Shown here: positions 48,201 to 57,640 of the stretch, in pieces
How the letters are laid out: every line of letters starts with the position of its first letter
Numbering within the stretch: the first letter of the stretch is position 1
NCBI RefSeq assembly: GCF_037975245.1
Contig: NC_092583.1
Coordinates: 1,037,764 to 1,101,763 of the forward strand
DNA: 64,000 bases
Reading direction: 5' to 3'
DNA from: Apostichopus japonicus
Lineage: Eukaryota; Echinodermata; Holothuroidea; Aspidochirotida; Stichopodidae
The notes under the pieces: model-generated
What the model saw: only the letters and a program-made list of their open reading frames with translations
Told to the model about the DNA's origin: nothing
The model's database searches: none
Position numbers and translations under genes: made by a program

Positions 48201-50930
48201 AATTTAGATGATACAGTAAAATCTCTTCGTCTATTGCGACTTCAGTGTAGTAACGCTAATACTATAGTACTACTAGTGCTCGGCGCGCTACCTCCTAAGG
48301 ATCGCCACTTGCCCCATTGGAGGTTTCCTGTTCCCCGATCTGGTCTTCAGAGTAGTTTTTTGTGGATTACTTGACAGAAGAATGACTCTTTTATGTCGAA
48401 CCGTTAAAGTCCATTTGTTTTATTTCATAACAAAAAGGAGGGATCGTAGTATGCTTCCGTGAAGTGTTCGCTTCATTCGGAGCTGCATACTGGCTAGGCC
48501 CAGTGAAATCGGCGCTGGTGTTGTGCACTAACTTGGTCATAATCGCCGTGTTTTTTTCGTCCTTCAGCCATGGATGAAGGCTAATTGCATGGGTAATGAT
48601 ATTTATGCAGCCCCCAACAACACAACGGACCGGCATTTCTCTCGGATAGTTTACAACAGTTGTAAAACAAACTTGAAATTTCTAACGATATAGCGTAATA
48701 CAGTGGTTGTTCTCTCAGTGTAAATGTGCGTGTATATGGAACGGTATGATCGTCGCGTATCCGATACATGCCTGGGCTTTGCACGTGTGTTCCTAACATG
48801 ACATCATCATTGTCTTGTTGTGAAATCGCATTCTCAGATATCTATTTTCGGATGCGAATATTAAACGTTAATTACTAATTAGTCCTTGAGGTTTTCAAGG
48901 TGTTGAGGATAGTTTTGAACATAGATTTTCTCATAGATTCAGAGGAAGTTACTCTCGATGAGTTGGATTTTTCGTGTCATGGCCTCTTTAATCATCAAAT
49001 CAACTATGGGGACACTCTTACTTCTGTTACCACATTGTGTTATCCAATTTTATCCGATTTATCCAATTATATACAATTTTGATAATTATCAAATTGTAAA
49101 AATTAACAATTAAATTGAAATCATCGAATAATTATCAAATTTATATCAAATGTTATCATATTGTGAACAGGTTACAAGCCAATACCTAGGTACAGTAAAC
49201 CATAAAATGTACAGTATATACTGAGTATAGGGTACCTGGGTCACTGGTTCCACAGAACCAATATATGTATCTGGCCTCAATAGTATATGCTCAAGTTGAG
49301 TTTTCTTTTGGTAAATTCTCTCAACCGATAGCCTCTTGCCCTTTTTCCCATCTTTGGATGATGACTTTTTCCCATCCTTGGAAGGTTTCTCGTCTGGTGC
49401 TTCATCGTGTCGGTTTGCTTTCTGGTCAAACAGAGTCTAAGCAGGTGAAACCAAGAAAGGAATTTGAGAATTTTGGAAAACAATCAGTTAAAAGTATGGA
49501 CCATTTCATTTAAGGGTAAGAATGGCGATTTATTTTAAACAATTAGTGTATAGAGCTGAAAGTGTAGCCCTACAACAGTATGCTAAGCCAAGTAAGAGAA
49601 TCAGCTCAAGTTACGGTACAGCCGACGTACACCAAAGTATAAGTGAGCCTCAGCTACAACTGACCTTACCAGCCTAACAAGTAATAGGCCTTTATATTAT
49701 TAATACCGTCAGCCAACTTCTTGGGCCTTACTAAATGGAATAAGTTAGTGTTCAATTTTTGTGTAGCACGGTAGACCCTACTAAGTACTGTAGCATTCTA
49801 ATTGTCTCAAAGATAGCCTAGCCTACTGTAATTATTACAGTATGATTGATGACCAGTATACCAGTTACATGTGTGATAGAATGGGCAACAACATTCTTTG
49901 ATAGGAAGTTTGTTATCACGATCTTGCTCAGTGTTTGAATACTATCCTTCAGCTTTGTGCCGGGAATAGAGAAAATTCTACTTGTAGTTGTACTAATACT
50001 AGCATGGACACTGCGAAGTTCGGACACCTAAGTGAGGCCAAGTATTAAAACACCCCAAAACTATATCTTCTTATGTTATGGTACAGTATAAATCACCTGA
50101 AAATATATACTTGATATGGTGGGGTCATTTTGGAGAGAAAATAACTGTAGCTTTGTAGTTTTTCGTGAAATTGGCTCTTGCAGTAGGTTGTTAGGTGAAA
50201 TCGTGTATTTCTTAGGGGTGTCCAAACTTCACAATACTGACTAGCCTATCAATACTACAATACTACTAGTACTAGGCCTAACAAGTAACATTAACAAACT
50301 ACAATAAAAGTCTTTAGGTAATGATAAAAATTACTAGGCTTAGAGTTAGACTTCGCTTCATTGTATTTGTAAACCCTATAGAATTTTGATTTGACCATTT
50401 TGCTAAGCCAAGTAAAAAATAAATTGTTCCATGTGGCTGGCCGCAATTCACCAGCCTACTGTCATTGAACATATTCTGTAAGACTGTAGGCTAGGCCTAG
50501 CCTAGGCCTACTTGTACCTTTTACTAGTTTTACTTTGGCATTTTCGTAAAGACAGCATGCATAATTTCAGCAACAGACAACTTAAAAAGTTTAAGTTGGC
50601 CATAATCTCAGTTGATCTTAACATCAGTTTAAAAAAGTCATTAACCTTCAGTGCTCCATCCGCCATTTTTATGCTGAAAAATGAATAAACAGCACTGCTC
50701 CTTGAGAAAACTTTTAAAATGCAGAATCAAACGGTCTTCAATAACGCGAAAATGAAACTTGAAAAACCCCGCGGTTACTGAAGGTCCAATTGGAGAGCTA
50801 TTTGATTATGACGTCATACTTTTAGACAATGCGCTCGTATTTCGTTCTGACAGAAAAAGACATACTTCTCAGGGAAACTTACCACCCATTGTAGCTCACT
50901 GTTGTCACCCTTCTTGTCGCTTGCTGACAT
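15872..50930 (-). CDS. TOP2: DNA topoisomerase II (TOP2B-like), complete 32-exon gene
   Basis: Type IIA topoisomerase. It passes one DNA duplex through a transient, tyrosine-linked break in another, in an ATP-dependent reaction in the nucleus, to decatenate and relax DNA. Thirty-two exons joined at GT-AG sites give 4,740 nt: 1,579 aa plus stop, compared with roughly 1,530-1,620 aa for vertebrate TOP2A and TOP2B. Every junction is phase-consistent. The start at 50928-50930 opens a 16-codon exon ending ELQWV, and exon 2 begins TLFDQ; this is the V/T exon boundary of vertebrate TOP2B, so TOP2B-like is the best label. Landmarks lie exactly 24 residues beyond human TOP2A: N115, QTK 400-402, E485, D565/D567/D569, catalytic Y829 (codon 30996-30998) and I880. 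No frameshift or missing catalytic residue was seen. Exon coordinates are given in the four domain entries. Introns total about 30 kb and hold many repeats. The model is by eye; UTRs and isoforms are unproven. Confidence 0.97.
18476..18639 (+). mobile_element. 164-bp CAGG-ended MITE, copy 1, beside the exon 30 splice donor
   Basis: The element starts CAGGTATGAGCCTGGGG, ends GCTCATGCCTG, and is flanked by the 6-bp duplication ATAAAT (18470-18475 and 18640-18645). Near its right end is a palindrome CCGCGAATTCTCGG (CCGCGAATTCGCGG in the other copies). It lies in TOP2 intron 30; the right-hand duplication is itself bases +3 to +8 of the 5' splice site. Confidence 0.85.
19517..19552. repeat. TA microsatellite in TOP2 intron 28
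   Basis: About 18 uninterrupted TA units; another AT-rich palindromic patch lies at 19755-19790. Confidence 0.9.
20919..20981. repeat. 31-bp direct duplication in TOP2 intron 27
   Basis: TCTTTTAAAGATAAGCTTGA followed by ATTTTATGTAT occurs twice in succession. Confidence 0.8.
22876..23244. mobile_element. TTAA-flanked MITE family B, copy 2
   Basis: Same orientation and sequence as the copy at 2823, with TTAA at 22876-22879 and 23241-23244. It lies in TOP2 intron 26, ending about 90 bp before the exon 27 acceptor. Confidence 0.75.
23832..23965 (+). mobile_element. CAGG-ended MITE, copy 2 (internally deleted, 134 bp)
   Basis: Same family as the 164-bp element, lacking about 30 bp of the middle-left part. 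Flanked by exact TGTTTA duplications (23826-23831 and 23966-23971). It lies in TOP2 intron 26, 41 bp from exon 26, in the same orientation as the other copies. Confidence 0.85.
24338..25373. repeat. 30-bp minisatellite in TOP2 intron 25, split by a SINE
   Basis: Tandem units around CTGATCCACTACGCTATATC and CACTACCTAA run 24338-24668 and resume 25069-25373 after the SINE. Confidence 0.85.
24669..25068 (+). mobile_element. tRNA-derived SINE (400 bp) inside a 30-bp tandem array
   Basis: A box TGGTCAAGTGG near 24701 and B box GGTTCGAGCCC at 24745-24755 form the tRNA-like head. The body includes GTCCTTGGGCAAGGCGCTTT, and the tail is T-rich. It is flanked by TATGCTAT at 24661-24668 and 25069-25076, giving a probable 8-bp duplication. 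It lies in TOP2 intron 25, opposite to transcription. Confidence 0.75.
25608..33376 (-). CDS. TOP2: TOP2 exons 16-25: winged helix, tower and coiled-coil C-gate (residues 676-1204)
   Basis: Exons: 33284-33376, 32482-32596, 31908-32029, 30979-31127, 30211-30442, 29366-29565, 28151-28289, 27301-27496, 26838-27094, 25608-25691. The winged-helix segment has SPRYIFTTL, with Arg828 and the DNA-linking Tyr829, followed by [10 protein letters not shown] with the intercalating Ile880. The tower includes [18 protein letters not shown], and the C-gate has [15 protein letters not shown] and [14 protein letters not shown]. Exon 24 has an acidic, variable insert ([12 protein letters not shown]) that is normal for this part of the family. 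The first 50 bases inside its donor end are copied repeatedly in the adjacent intron. The exon 21 acceptor ends CAAG and lies behind a clear pyrimidine tract. Confidence 0.96.
26113..26886. repeat. About 146-bp tandem array overlapping the exon 24 splice donor
   Basis: The unit contains CAGGCCCTCCCTTCTGGCTG, CCCCTCCAGTCCAA and CTTTACATCTCTGTCTCAGT. Equivalent points fall at about 26251, 26396, 26542, 26688 and 26835, a spacing of 145-147 bp. The last copy runs into TOP2 exon 24 (26838-27094). Confidence 0.85.
30727..30862. repeat. Short tandem repeat in TOP2 intron 19
   Basis: Four to five copies of a unit of about 33 bp around GGAAGTCTTGGTCAACCTAA. Confidence 0.8.
31155..31760. repeat. 26-27-bp minisatellite in TOP2 intron 18
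   Basis: More than a dozen units around TGTGTGTAGGAACTGTATAC, homogeneous to about 31500, then diverging (TGGTAGAAACGTATACCTCG). It begins about 30 bp upstream of exon 19, which encodes the catalytic tyrosine. Confidence 0.85.
33043..33206 (+). mobile_element. 164-bp CAGG-ended MITE, copy 3
   Basis: Starts CAAGGATGAGCCTGGGG and ends AGCTCATGCCTG, with exact TGTTTT duplications at 33037-33042 and 33207-33212. It lies in TOP2 intron 16, 77 bp from exon 16. Confidence 0.85.
34026..36314 (-). CDS. TOP2: TOP2 exons 12-15: TOPRIM metal-binding domain (residues 445-675)
   Basis: Exons: 36075-36314, 35316-35552, 34689-34794, 34026-34135. This block has the TOPRIM acidic motifs that bind the two catalytic magnesium ions: LTEGDSAK with E485, and [13 protein letters not shown] with D565, D567 and D569. 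[13 protein letters not shown] follows the first motif, as in all eukaryotic type II enzymes. Exon 14 ends in phase 1 within the Gly of KYYKGLGTST, and exon 15 completes it. The exon 12 acceptor is ATTAG and the donors are ordinary GTATGC, GTAGGT, GTTTGA and GTAAGG. All acidic residues are intact, so cleavage competence is expected. Confidence 0.97.
37161..50930 (-). CDS. TOP2: TOP2 exons 1-11: N-terminal ATPase gate and transducer (residues 1-444)
   Basis: Exons in transcript order: 50883-50930, 49236-49436, 45062-45152, 44262-44325, 43383-43528, 42145-42242, 40193-40405, 39422-39595, 38316-38417, 37865-38002, 37161-37217. Residues 17-51 are a Lys/Asp/Ser-rich linker, and the conserved core starts at [10 protein letters not shown] (52). 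GHKL ATPase motifs are visible: [10 protein letters not shown] with N115 (the magnesium-binding Asn of the family), NNGRGIPV at 144-151, and the glycine-rich ATP lid GGRNGYGAK at 184-192. The transducer carries SQTKENMTL, with the QTK loop (400-402) that contacts ATP gamma-phosphate. Exon 3 ends with one base of Val114, completed by exon 4. Intron 2 (45153-49235) is the largest and holds transposon fossils. Confidence 0.96.
39203..39366 (+). mobile_element. 164-bp CAGG-ended MITE, copy 4
   Basis: Starts CAGGGATGAGCCTGGGG and ends AGCTCATGCCTG. The flanks GTACAA and GTAACAA look like a decayed duplication. It lies in TOP2 intron 8, 55 bp from exon 8. Confidence 0.82.
40610..40690 (-). repeat. 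tRNA-like SINE fragment in TOP2 intron 6
   Basis: The minus strand reads CCTCAGTGGTTTACGCC, then after about 30 bases GGTTCGAGTCA: spaced A- and B-box-like motifs of an RNA polymerase III promoter. A complete cloverleaf is not convincing. Confidence 0.5.
45973..45990. promoter_or_regulatory. Paired CRE-like TGACGTCA sites upstream of the P2RX7_C-like fossil
   Basis: Two perfect TGACGTCA octamers (45973-45980 and 45983-45990) are separated by two bases, 130 bp upstream of the fossil ATG. They could be its old promoter or enhancer. They are also within TOP2 intron 2, so a role in TOP2 cannot be excluded. Confidence 0.35.
46121..47082 (+). pseudogene. P2X7-C-terminal-domain-like (P2RX7_C) gene fossil inside TOP2 intron 2
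   Basis: On the strand opposite TOP2. A first block begins [14 protein letters not shown] at 46121; the frame hits TAA at 46199-46201, and an adjacent frame carries on with acidic sequence including [15 protein letters not shown] to a GTAAGA donor after 46395. A second block follows a CCCAG acceptor at 46820: [11 protein letters not shown], a TGA at 46858-46860, then [20 protein letters not shown] and [11 protein letters not shown]. The latter strings match the zinc-binding domain first known from the P2X7 receptor tail and found in many stand-alone, transposon-associated invertebrate proteins. The TGA sits where relatives usually have Trp. The cysteine-rich middle of the domain was not convincingly found. 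With at least two lesions it is most likely dead, but undetected splicing could rescue part of it. Confidence 0.65.
48391..48636 (-). pseudogene. THAP-type zinc finger fragment, frameshifted
   Basis: The minus-strand ORF begins [13 protein letters not shown] and continues [11 protein letters not shown], then [11 protein letters not shown]. This is the N-terminal half of a THAP (C2CH) DNA-binding finger: Cys-x4-Cys, the conserved Trp-like region and the DFTGPS segment. The partner Cys-x2-His is not in this frame, but in a neighbouring frame the bases after SQY read [15 protein letters not shown] directly after a TGA codon, so the CSEHF motif has been lost by a frameshift and a Cys-to-stop change. 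It lies in TOP2 intron 2, convergent with the P2RX7_C-like fossil, and may be part of the same old DNA transposon. Confidence 0.6.
50646..50666 (-). other. TOP2: Possible alternative first coding exon of TOP2 (MADGALK)
   Basis: Within intron 1, the minus strand has an ATG at 50664-50666 with A at position -3 and G at +4, seven codons (MADGALK) and a GTTAAT donor in phase 0. Joined to exon 2 it would read [16 protein letters not shown], replacing the 16 residues of the main first exon. The main exon (50883-50930) has a stronger GTAAGT donor and the family-typical sequence. The alternative exon may be a second promoter product, or just a chance ORF near a weak donor. No transcript evidence is available. 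Confidence 0.35.
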
Positions 50931-53900
50931 TTTATAACTAGCTTCTTTACCTTCGCTTGTTGAATGGTTCAAGTTGATCAGAAGTTAGAAAATCTTGCAG
51001 TCATTGTTCGTCGGTACGTAAGTAACCTGTGCTGGTAGTGAAGGCCACTCTCGCACAAGTTGCAGTGTAAATATGGAACATTTAACTTCCCGTTTAAACT
51101 ATGTTTAAAATCTAACGCAATTCACAATTGTCCCTGATCTTCTTCCGATCGATCCTTACTTTTATCCTGTAAATAAAACGTGGTCGTAAAACATGAACAG
51201 AATATCACCGATGATGCTTATCACACAATTACAAGACAGTCGGCTCTGGATTGCTCCGTCCTGTAGGCTTTTGCATGGATCTACAGCAGCTGCATAGGAT
51301 CATATCGCAGCACTTCATGTGTGCTTGCGACAAGTCTCACCACCGACACCGTAGGTAAGATAGATGGGACTTTATGATTGGAGGAAGTTGTACCTCGAGC
51401 ATCAGTAGGCCAATGAAACATCTCGTTTCAGTCAATGCATATACGTTTTCATAAGCAGGGCCAGTACGTCTGCTTCATAGCCTACCATTTAGATTTTCGC
51501 AAAGGCTCGTATATATCTACTACAGTGGATAAGCTAGGCCTACATGCTAAAGCAAATTTTATATGTTGCTTCTCATAGACACATTAACTAGACTACTAGT
51601 CCAAGTTCCACGAAAATAACAAATAAAGTCAATCCGAATTTACCAGTCGATGACGAGAGGCAAGTCGACGACATAAACCAGGTAACAATGTTTGATCTGT
51701 AACTTGTAACGTATAAATTACTCAAAGAGTCAAAGCCTAGGCTAGCCTATTTTCGGGTTTCTAGATCCAATTTAGGCCTACCTTATTTGGAGAGTTAGGT
51801 TGCTGATGATGGCATAGGCCTATAGGGTCAAGTTAGCTTATCCTAACCTAACTAGAGTATGGCTAGGATGGCTTAGGCTAGGCATGTCAGTGATGTTTAA
51901 ACAGCATTTGATAAACAAATATATTTATATAATAATTAGCCTAGGCCTTATGACATAATGTTACATATTACTAACAAGTAACATGCACAGTGCCCCTCTG
52001 GCTCTGGTGAGACAGAGAGAAAGCTATGACAGGTGGAAGTGCAAAACTCGACCAGACTATGTTTAATTGCAGACGTTAGGCAAAATCATTCCAAAATTAG
52101 GCTACTAGTACTGGTTCGTTTAAAACCCTGTACATACAGATTTAACTTTTTAAAACCACGGGTGCATGTTTAAAGGAATTTTTTAGTAAGAAGTGGTATC
52201 CAGTCCTTCTGGTCATATCATATTTTGTCTTTGTATTGCCCTAGGGCCTAAGCCTTGCCCTGTGATGAATTTTAGGTTCTTTGATAAATTGCTTAAAATG
52301 TTGGCCGTTTCTGCCAGAAAATTCATATCTAACACTGACTTACAACGTGACGTCAGTGCGACACATTGGTTGAACTCGATCGATCAGATCTCACTCTAAC
52401 TTCTAAGCTCGGCTGTGATACATACACAGGAATGTGCACAGACTTCGAGTTTAGCTGTGAATACAAAATATCTCAATCTAAGTTTGGCCAACATATAATA
52501 CACAGGAATGTGTACAGACTTCGCATACTGCTGTGATTCAAAAAATCTCTCAAATAACAAATATCTGAACAACATATTACAAACAAGAACGTTTTAACTC
52601 TCCAAAAGATTGCTATCTTGCAACTTTACCGGGAAATTTCCATCTAAATCACTAATTTTACTTTCAGAAATTCTAATTTCCTTTCTCCAGTGTAGCTTGC
52701 TAATGATAACGTCCTTGCAGCCCCCGAAACAAAGCACCATGATGACATCTCTGTCGTTAATCGTTCTCAAATGTTCAAAATATATTACATTAAGTTAGCG
52801 CAAGGTTAAAAAATTAACTTCTCCTGAACCATAGGATGAAAAATCCCTAAACTATGACTGTGACGATGAAAAAAAATATGGATTTTTTTTTCATATACCC
52901 AATAGACTGCCACTGAAAAATTCCTTTAATGGCATATTGAAGGCATAATCTAATGTTTGGCAACTTAATATTTTCAGAATCAAGTTTCTGCATCAAAAAT
53001 TGTTGCCTGTTTGCTTACAAATAATGCAATGGCTGCTGTAGTTAGGCCTATGCTTATGCTAGTGATGGTAGTGGCCAATATAGGCCTAGGCCCAGTGGAT
53101 ACAATACTGTAGTATAGCCTAAAAACAATAACAGTAGGCCCTAGGAGAGTATTTTTGTATATCTAGGAAAATTGGAGATATTATTTCTGTTTCGGTTCCT
53201 GTAAAAAGGGATTATGCTAGGGGCATGTCAAAAGTGTTTTCATTATCATATATTGCCAATGTTTCCTGATGAAAATAAAAATTGGTAGGGGTCCTACTGT
53301 ATATTGCATCATTGAAACATTATGGGGAAAAAAGACATTTTATGGTGTTGTCTATATACATAACATCACAAAGTATGGCACAGTGTAGTTTATCTGTATA
53401 AAGCACACGATTAATTTGCAATTAATTTGATAAACTCTAACAAACGGAAACGATCTATATTGAGATGTGAATCAGACCGTTAAGTTTCCCTTAAATTTAC
53501 TGTCTCTCTGTGTTATCAATTTGTTAGATTTTGTTACCACTGAAAGGCTGAATGAAATTTGACCATGTGAATTTTGGTTGCAACAAATCCATATTTCTCA
53601 ATTTAAACTATACACATGCTGTACAGTACTAGCCTAAACGGGGTAAGTCTAGCGTAATTAAAAGTGAAGCTTATTTGTTAAAACCATAGGTTCTCACAAC
53701 TAAACATTAATACAATACTTATTCTCCTTCTCTCCTAGATTTCATCTACCTGTATCTAAACCAGCACTGCATGGAAATTGCATTCTAAATTATCGTTTTA
53801 ACCAGAGCTGTACTTGATCAAAACTTTTGTTTTTGGTTCACTCAGGCCTGCCCTCAGCAGACTTTTAAATGCTCAATAGACCTATTGCCATGCCAGTAAG

Positions 53901-53972
53901 CATCCTCTGAATTGTGAAACTAGAAGGAACTTGAAGTGCTGGGCCGGTCGATTCTTTCCACTAAATTTCAAA
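50931..53972. other. Divergent TOP2-UBE2G2 intergenic region
   Basis: Should hold both promoters and 5' UTRs. No TATA box position can be assigned and no further coding exon was recognised. The region is AT-rich, with many TAGGCCTA-type words (for example 51536, 53044, 53082). Confidence 0.5.
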
Positions 53973-56900
53973 ATGGCAGGTTCTGCACTAAGGAGATTAA
54001 TGGCTGAGTACAAGCGTAAGTACTGATATCTTGATCTACCTTTGTGCTGCGGAGTACTTCCCTCAGTCCTTTAGCCTCTCCCCTCCCCCACCCCCATATC
54101 GTCAGTATGCAATGTGTTTAAGCTTTCCCCTGTGATATCTCCCCTGGGACTGTTTGTTTGCCCAAGGTTGTATCTCAATATGGAATTGGATTGAGACATT
54201 CAAGCAGATCACATGACTGTAAATGAAATATCACCAATTCACCTTGCCAACTTTAGGACTTAAGAAATATGCTGACAATTTATGTACATTTAGTTGCAAA
54301 ATGTCAATTATTTGTTAGTGTACAAATGTCATGGGGTTTACAGCAGATCCCTCAAGTGGAGTTTGAGATCATGAATATTACATATTTTTACTTTTATAAC
54401 ACAGTGTGTAAAAGAATCAATTGCCCTTCTGTTGCATAGTTAGTGTACATGAAGTGTGTTATTGTGTTACTATGTTATTATATTTATTTTGTATCAATTA
54501 TTTTTGACAGAGATGACAATTAATCCACCAGAGGGTATAGTGGCTGGTCCAGTTAATGAAGAAAATTTCTTTGAATGGGAGGCCTTGATTGTGTAAGTTG
54601 TCTCTTACTTTCATATTTTATGTCAGTTTGGTTGCATTTATAGCATCATTAGATTTCTACATCAAATACACCGGAGAAGCTTTCTGTCTTAATTGAAATG
54701 AATAGGTAGGTAAATTTTGCATGAATTAATTTCACCATCAGATCTGTTTATTGTAAAATGCAGAAATGGCCTTGATTAGTTAAACAGTCAATTAATTTAA
54801 AGTTGCTTTATCATAGTTTTCTTTTATCATTCCTACAGTGGCCCCGAGGGTACATGTTTTGAAGGCGGAGTGTTTCCAGCTAAGATTATTTTCCCAACAG
54901 ACTATCCCTTAACGCCACCAAAGATGAAGTTTACCTGTGAAATGTTCCACCCAAATAGTGAGTCTGTTGTCAGTTATGAAACATGATAAGTATATATATT
55001 TATAAGAATGGTTGTATAATTTTGCCAGTGCTGGCACTAAACAGTAACCAATGTGTCTCTTGGGAAATGAGAGTTGGTAATTTCAGTAGTAGTTGCTAGC
55101 CATGAAATTTAAAATAAAAAATAGCTTAAAAAATTGATCACTCTGTGTGTGTGGCTGTAGCTCTGTTAGGTTTAAGCAAGGAGAAACCTCTCATTTAAGA
55201 GCCATCTGTAATGAACATTACAACAAACCAAATATCATCTTTATAGTTTCATAATTCAGATGGAAAGTGTTTGGGGGTGGGGAATTGAAATGGTGGGGGT
55301 GGAGGTAGAAATTGTGGGGAAGGCGATGCAATAGTTAGGGTTATAGGTTGATGAAGTTCAATAACTTTAAAATGGTGGGTGATGGGTCTAGTCTCTCACC
55401 CCAAACTTCCTCTTCCCTCCACCCCTCTCCTCCCCCCACCCTCTGGTTACTACTTACTTCCTGGCTTTGGCCACTTCCTTGTACATCTTAATATTATAGA
55501 TCTGGGATTGGAATCTTCCTGTTGTCTGCGTTGTATGGAGTGGGGAGGATTACAATTTGTTTGTGAAATTTTCACTCACTATTCCTAAGTTAAATTAGTC
55601 AACCAACACAGAACGACCGAGTGAAATAAGTTTTGTTCTGGACTGCTTGCTGGGATAAGGTAATATGTTAGTTGTAAGAGTTGTAACAAAAACCGTCTTC
55701 ATATTTGCTCTTCAAACTTCCATAGCAGCATATAAGAACAGTTGTGGCATGTTAAGGCATGAATTCTTGCTCAAAAGATGTCATATGAACGAAGTTTCAT
55801 GGAGCCCTGACTCTGCCCCTGCCCTCCCCCTGACTCTCCCCCTGCCCTCCCCCGACTCTCCCCCTGCCCCCCGACTCTCCCCTGCCCTCCCCCTAAATCT
55901 CCCCCTGCCCTCCCCACACTTCAAGGCAACTGGTGCATCATCACTTATTTCCAAGTATTCATAACTGATGTGAAAATATAATTAAATAAGTTTGTTGAAC
56001 CCTGTTGATTGCTTACCCCTTTTCTTTTCTTTCATTACTTCAAATAGTATACTCAGATGGGAGGGTCTGCATCTCTATACTTCACGCCCCCGGTGACGAC
56101 CCCATGGGGTACGAGAGCAGCGCTGAGAGGTGGAGCCCTGTGCAGAGTGTGGAGAAAATATTACTATCGGTTGTCAGTATGTTAGCAGGTAACAATATGA
56201 CAGCGCAGAGATACAGATGACTATCGGCAAAGAAGAGAGCGTAGTGGACAATCGGCTAAGGCATCGGACTCGTGATCCAAGGATTGCTGGTTCAATTCTT
56301 GCCTAGTTCACTACGTTGTGTCCTTGGGCAAGATGCTTTATCTCAATTGCCTCTCTCCACCCAGGGGTTATATGGGTACCTGTGAGCATAGGCATAGGTC
56401 CCAATTTGATTGGGGGGGGGCTGTAACGACTTGCCCGAAAAATATAACCAACATTTTTTGTGCAACCCGCGCGCGTTCAACGTTCAATGTGCATATCATA
56501 TAGGCATGGATCGGTTATACATCGCATGCCAACTACATGCAATCATTTGCCCTGTTATTACCCTTTCATATTGGTTATAATTTTGGGGGAATTCATTACA
56601 AAATAACAATAATAATAATATAAGTTTAACCATTAAAAAACACATTGCAATTTATTTTTCTTTGAGTAAGTTCCCCCAAAATTCTTGGCATATTGCCCAA
56701 ATTTTCACAAAAAATATTTGGTTGGGGGGCTGCAGCCCCCTTCTCCCTCCCCCCCCTCCTACGCCTATGCCTGTGAGGTAACTTGTCATTGGGCGCAGTA
56801 TATAACTGCAGCTGTCTGGAGGGATTGTCTCTGGGACAGGTTAACATTGACCGGGGGTAATATAATGTCTGTAAAGCGCTTTGAGACCTATTGCTGTTAT

Positions 56901-57640
56901 AAAGCACTATATAAAAATTGATTACTATTATTATTTTTATAAAACAATTTATTTAAACTGGTGGTGTAGAACCTCCATACATTGGATAGACCCCACCTCA
57001 AATTCATACCCATGTTGTCATAAGGTGTTTCCACTGTTTCGGGCCGCATGAACAAGGCTTTGAAAACCTTGCGACTCACAACCAAAAAATTATCCCGTGC
57101 CACATGCAGCTCTGAGGCCAAACTTTGCCCACATGTCGTTTTTGGATACCTACCAGTGCTCAACCCAACGCGAGTTGTATGAATATTTTCCTTCGAGAAT
57201 ATAAGGATACTTAGGTTGCTATGGCGCTTTGCATTTAAATAACTGTTTTGTGTCAAAGTATGTTGTATTACATGACATTGATATTTTGAGATAGAAATGC
57301 CCAAAACTGAAAATGTGGTGTTATTAGGGAAGTAGTTAGGTTAAAATATTTTGTGAAGACTTTTGATTCAAACCAGAGTTAATGGCCATGACTGTACATA
57401 GGTGATATTTACCAAAGTTGGCATATCCCTCGGCTAATCTCCGACCAACAGCTAGACACTTTACTTTCACGATGTAAACCTATTCCTATGCCCATCGTCT
57501 TGTTTACAGAACCGAATGCGGAGAGCGGTGCGAACGTGGACGCCTCCAAGATGTGGCGGGACGAGCGAGAATTATTCAACAGACGCGCAAAGGAGATAGT
57601 AAAGAAGTCTCTGGGCTTGGATAAGACGGAGAGCAGTTAA
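53973..57640 (+). CDS. UBE2G2: Ubiquitin-conjugating enzyme E2 G2, complete five-exon gene
   Basis: E2 enzyme that carries ubiquitin as a Cys thioester and builds Lys48 chains with ER ligases such as gp78 and HRD1 in ER-associated degradation. Exons: 53973-54015, 54511-54592, 54839-54957, 56048-56188, 57510-57640; 516 nt, 171 aa, compared with 165 in human. It starts [15 protein letters not shown] and has [19 protein letters not shown], the FHPN motif (H79-P80-N81), catalytic Cys89 in GRVCISILH (codon 56068-56070), and the acidic insertion [17 protein letters not shown] beside the active site that marks the UBE2G/UBE2R group. The C-terminus [12 protein letters not shown] is six residues longer than human. 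Phases 1, 2, 1, 1 are consistent. It is divergent from TOP2, with start codons 3.0 kb apart. Introns 3 and 4 hold CT-rich tandem repeats and a nested SINE/MITE. Confidence 0.97.
56234..56930 (+). mobile_element. tRNA-derived SINE copy, split by a MITE
   Basis: Same SINE family as at 24669: head with CGGCTAAGG and GGTTCAATTCT, then GTCCTTGGGCAAGATGCTTT. The body resumes after 56770 with GAGGTAACTTG. The inserted element is described separately. It lies in UBE2G2 intron 4. Confidence 0.7.
56387..56769. mobile_element. hAT-like MITE nested in the SINE
   Basis: 383 bp with inverted ends CATAGGCATAGG and CATAGGCGTAGG and an exact 8-bp duplication CCTGTGAG at 56379-56386 and 56770-56777. An 8-bp duplication suggests the hAT superfamily. 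Another end of this family, CATAGGCGTAGGAGG, starts at 60297. Confidence 0.8.

Larger units (their letters stand above)
45153..49235 (-). other. TOP2: TOP2 intron 2
   Basis: The largest TOP2 intron (4.1 kb). It contains a poly-C tract at 45690-45706 and the P2RX7_C-like and THAP-like fossils; the rest is unassigned AT-rich sequence. Confidence 0.8.
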
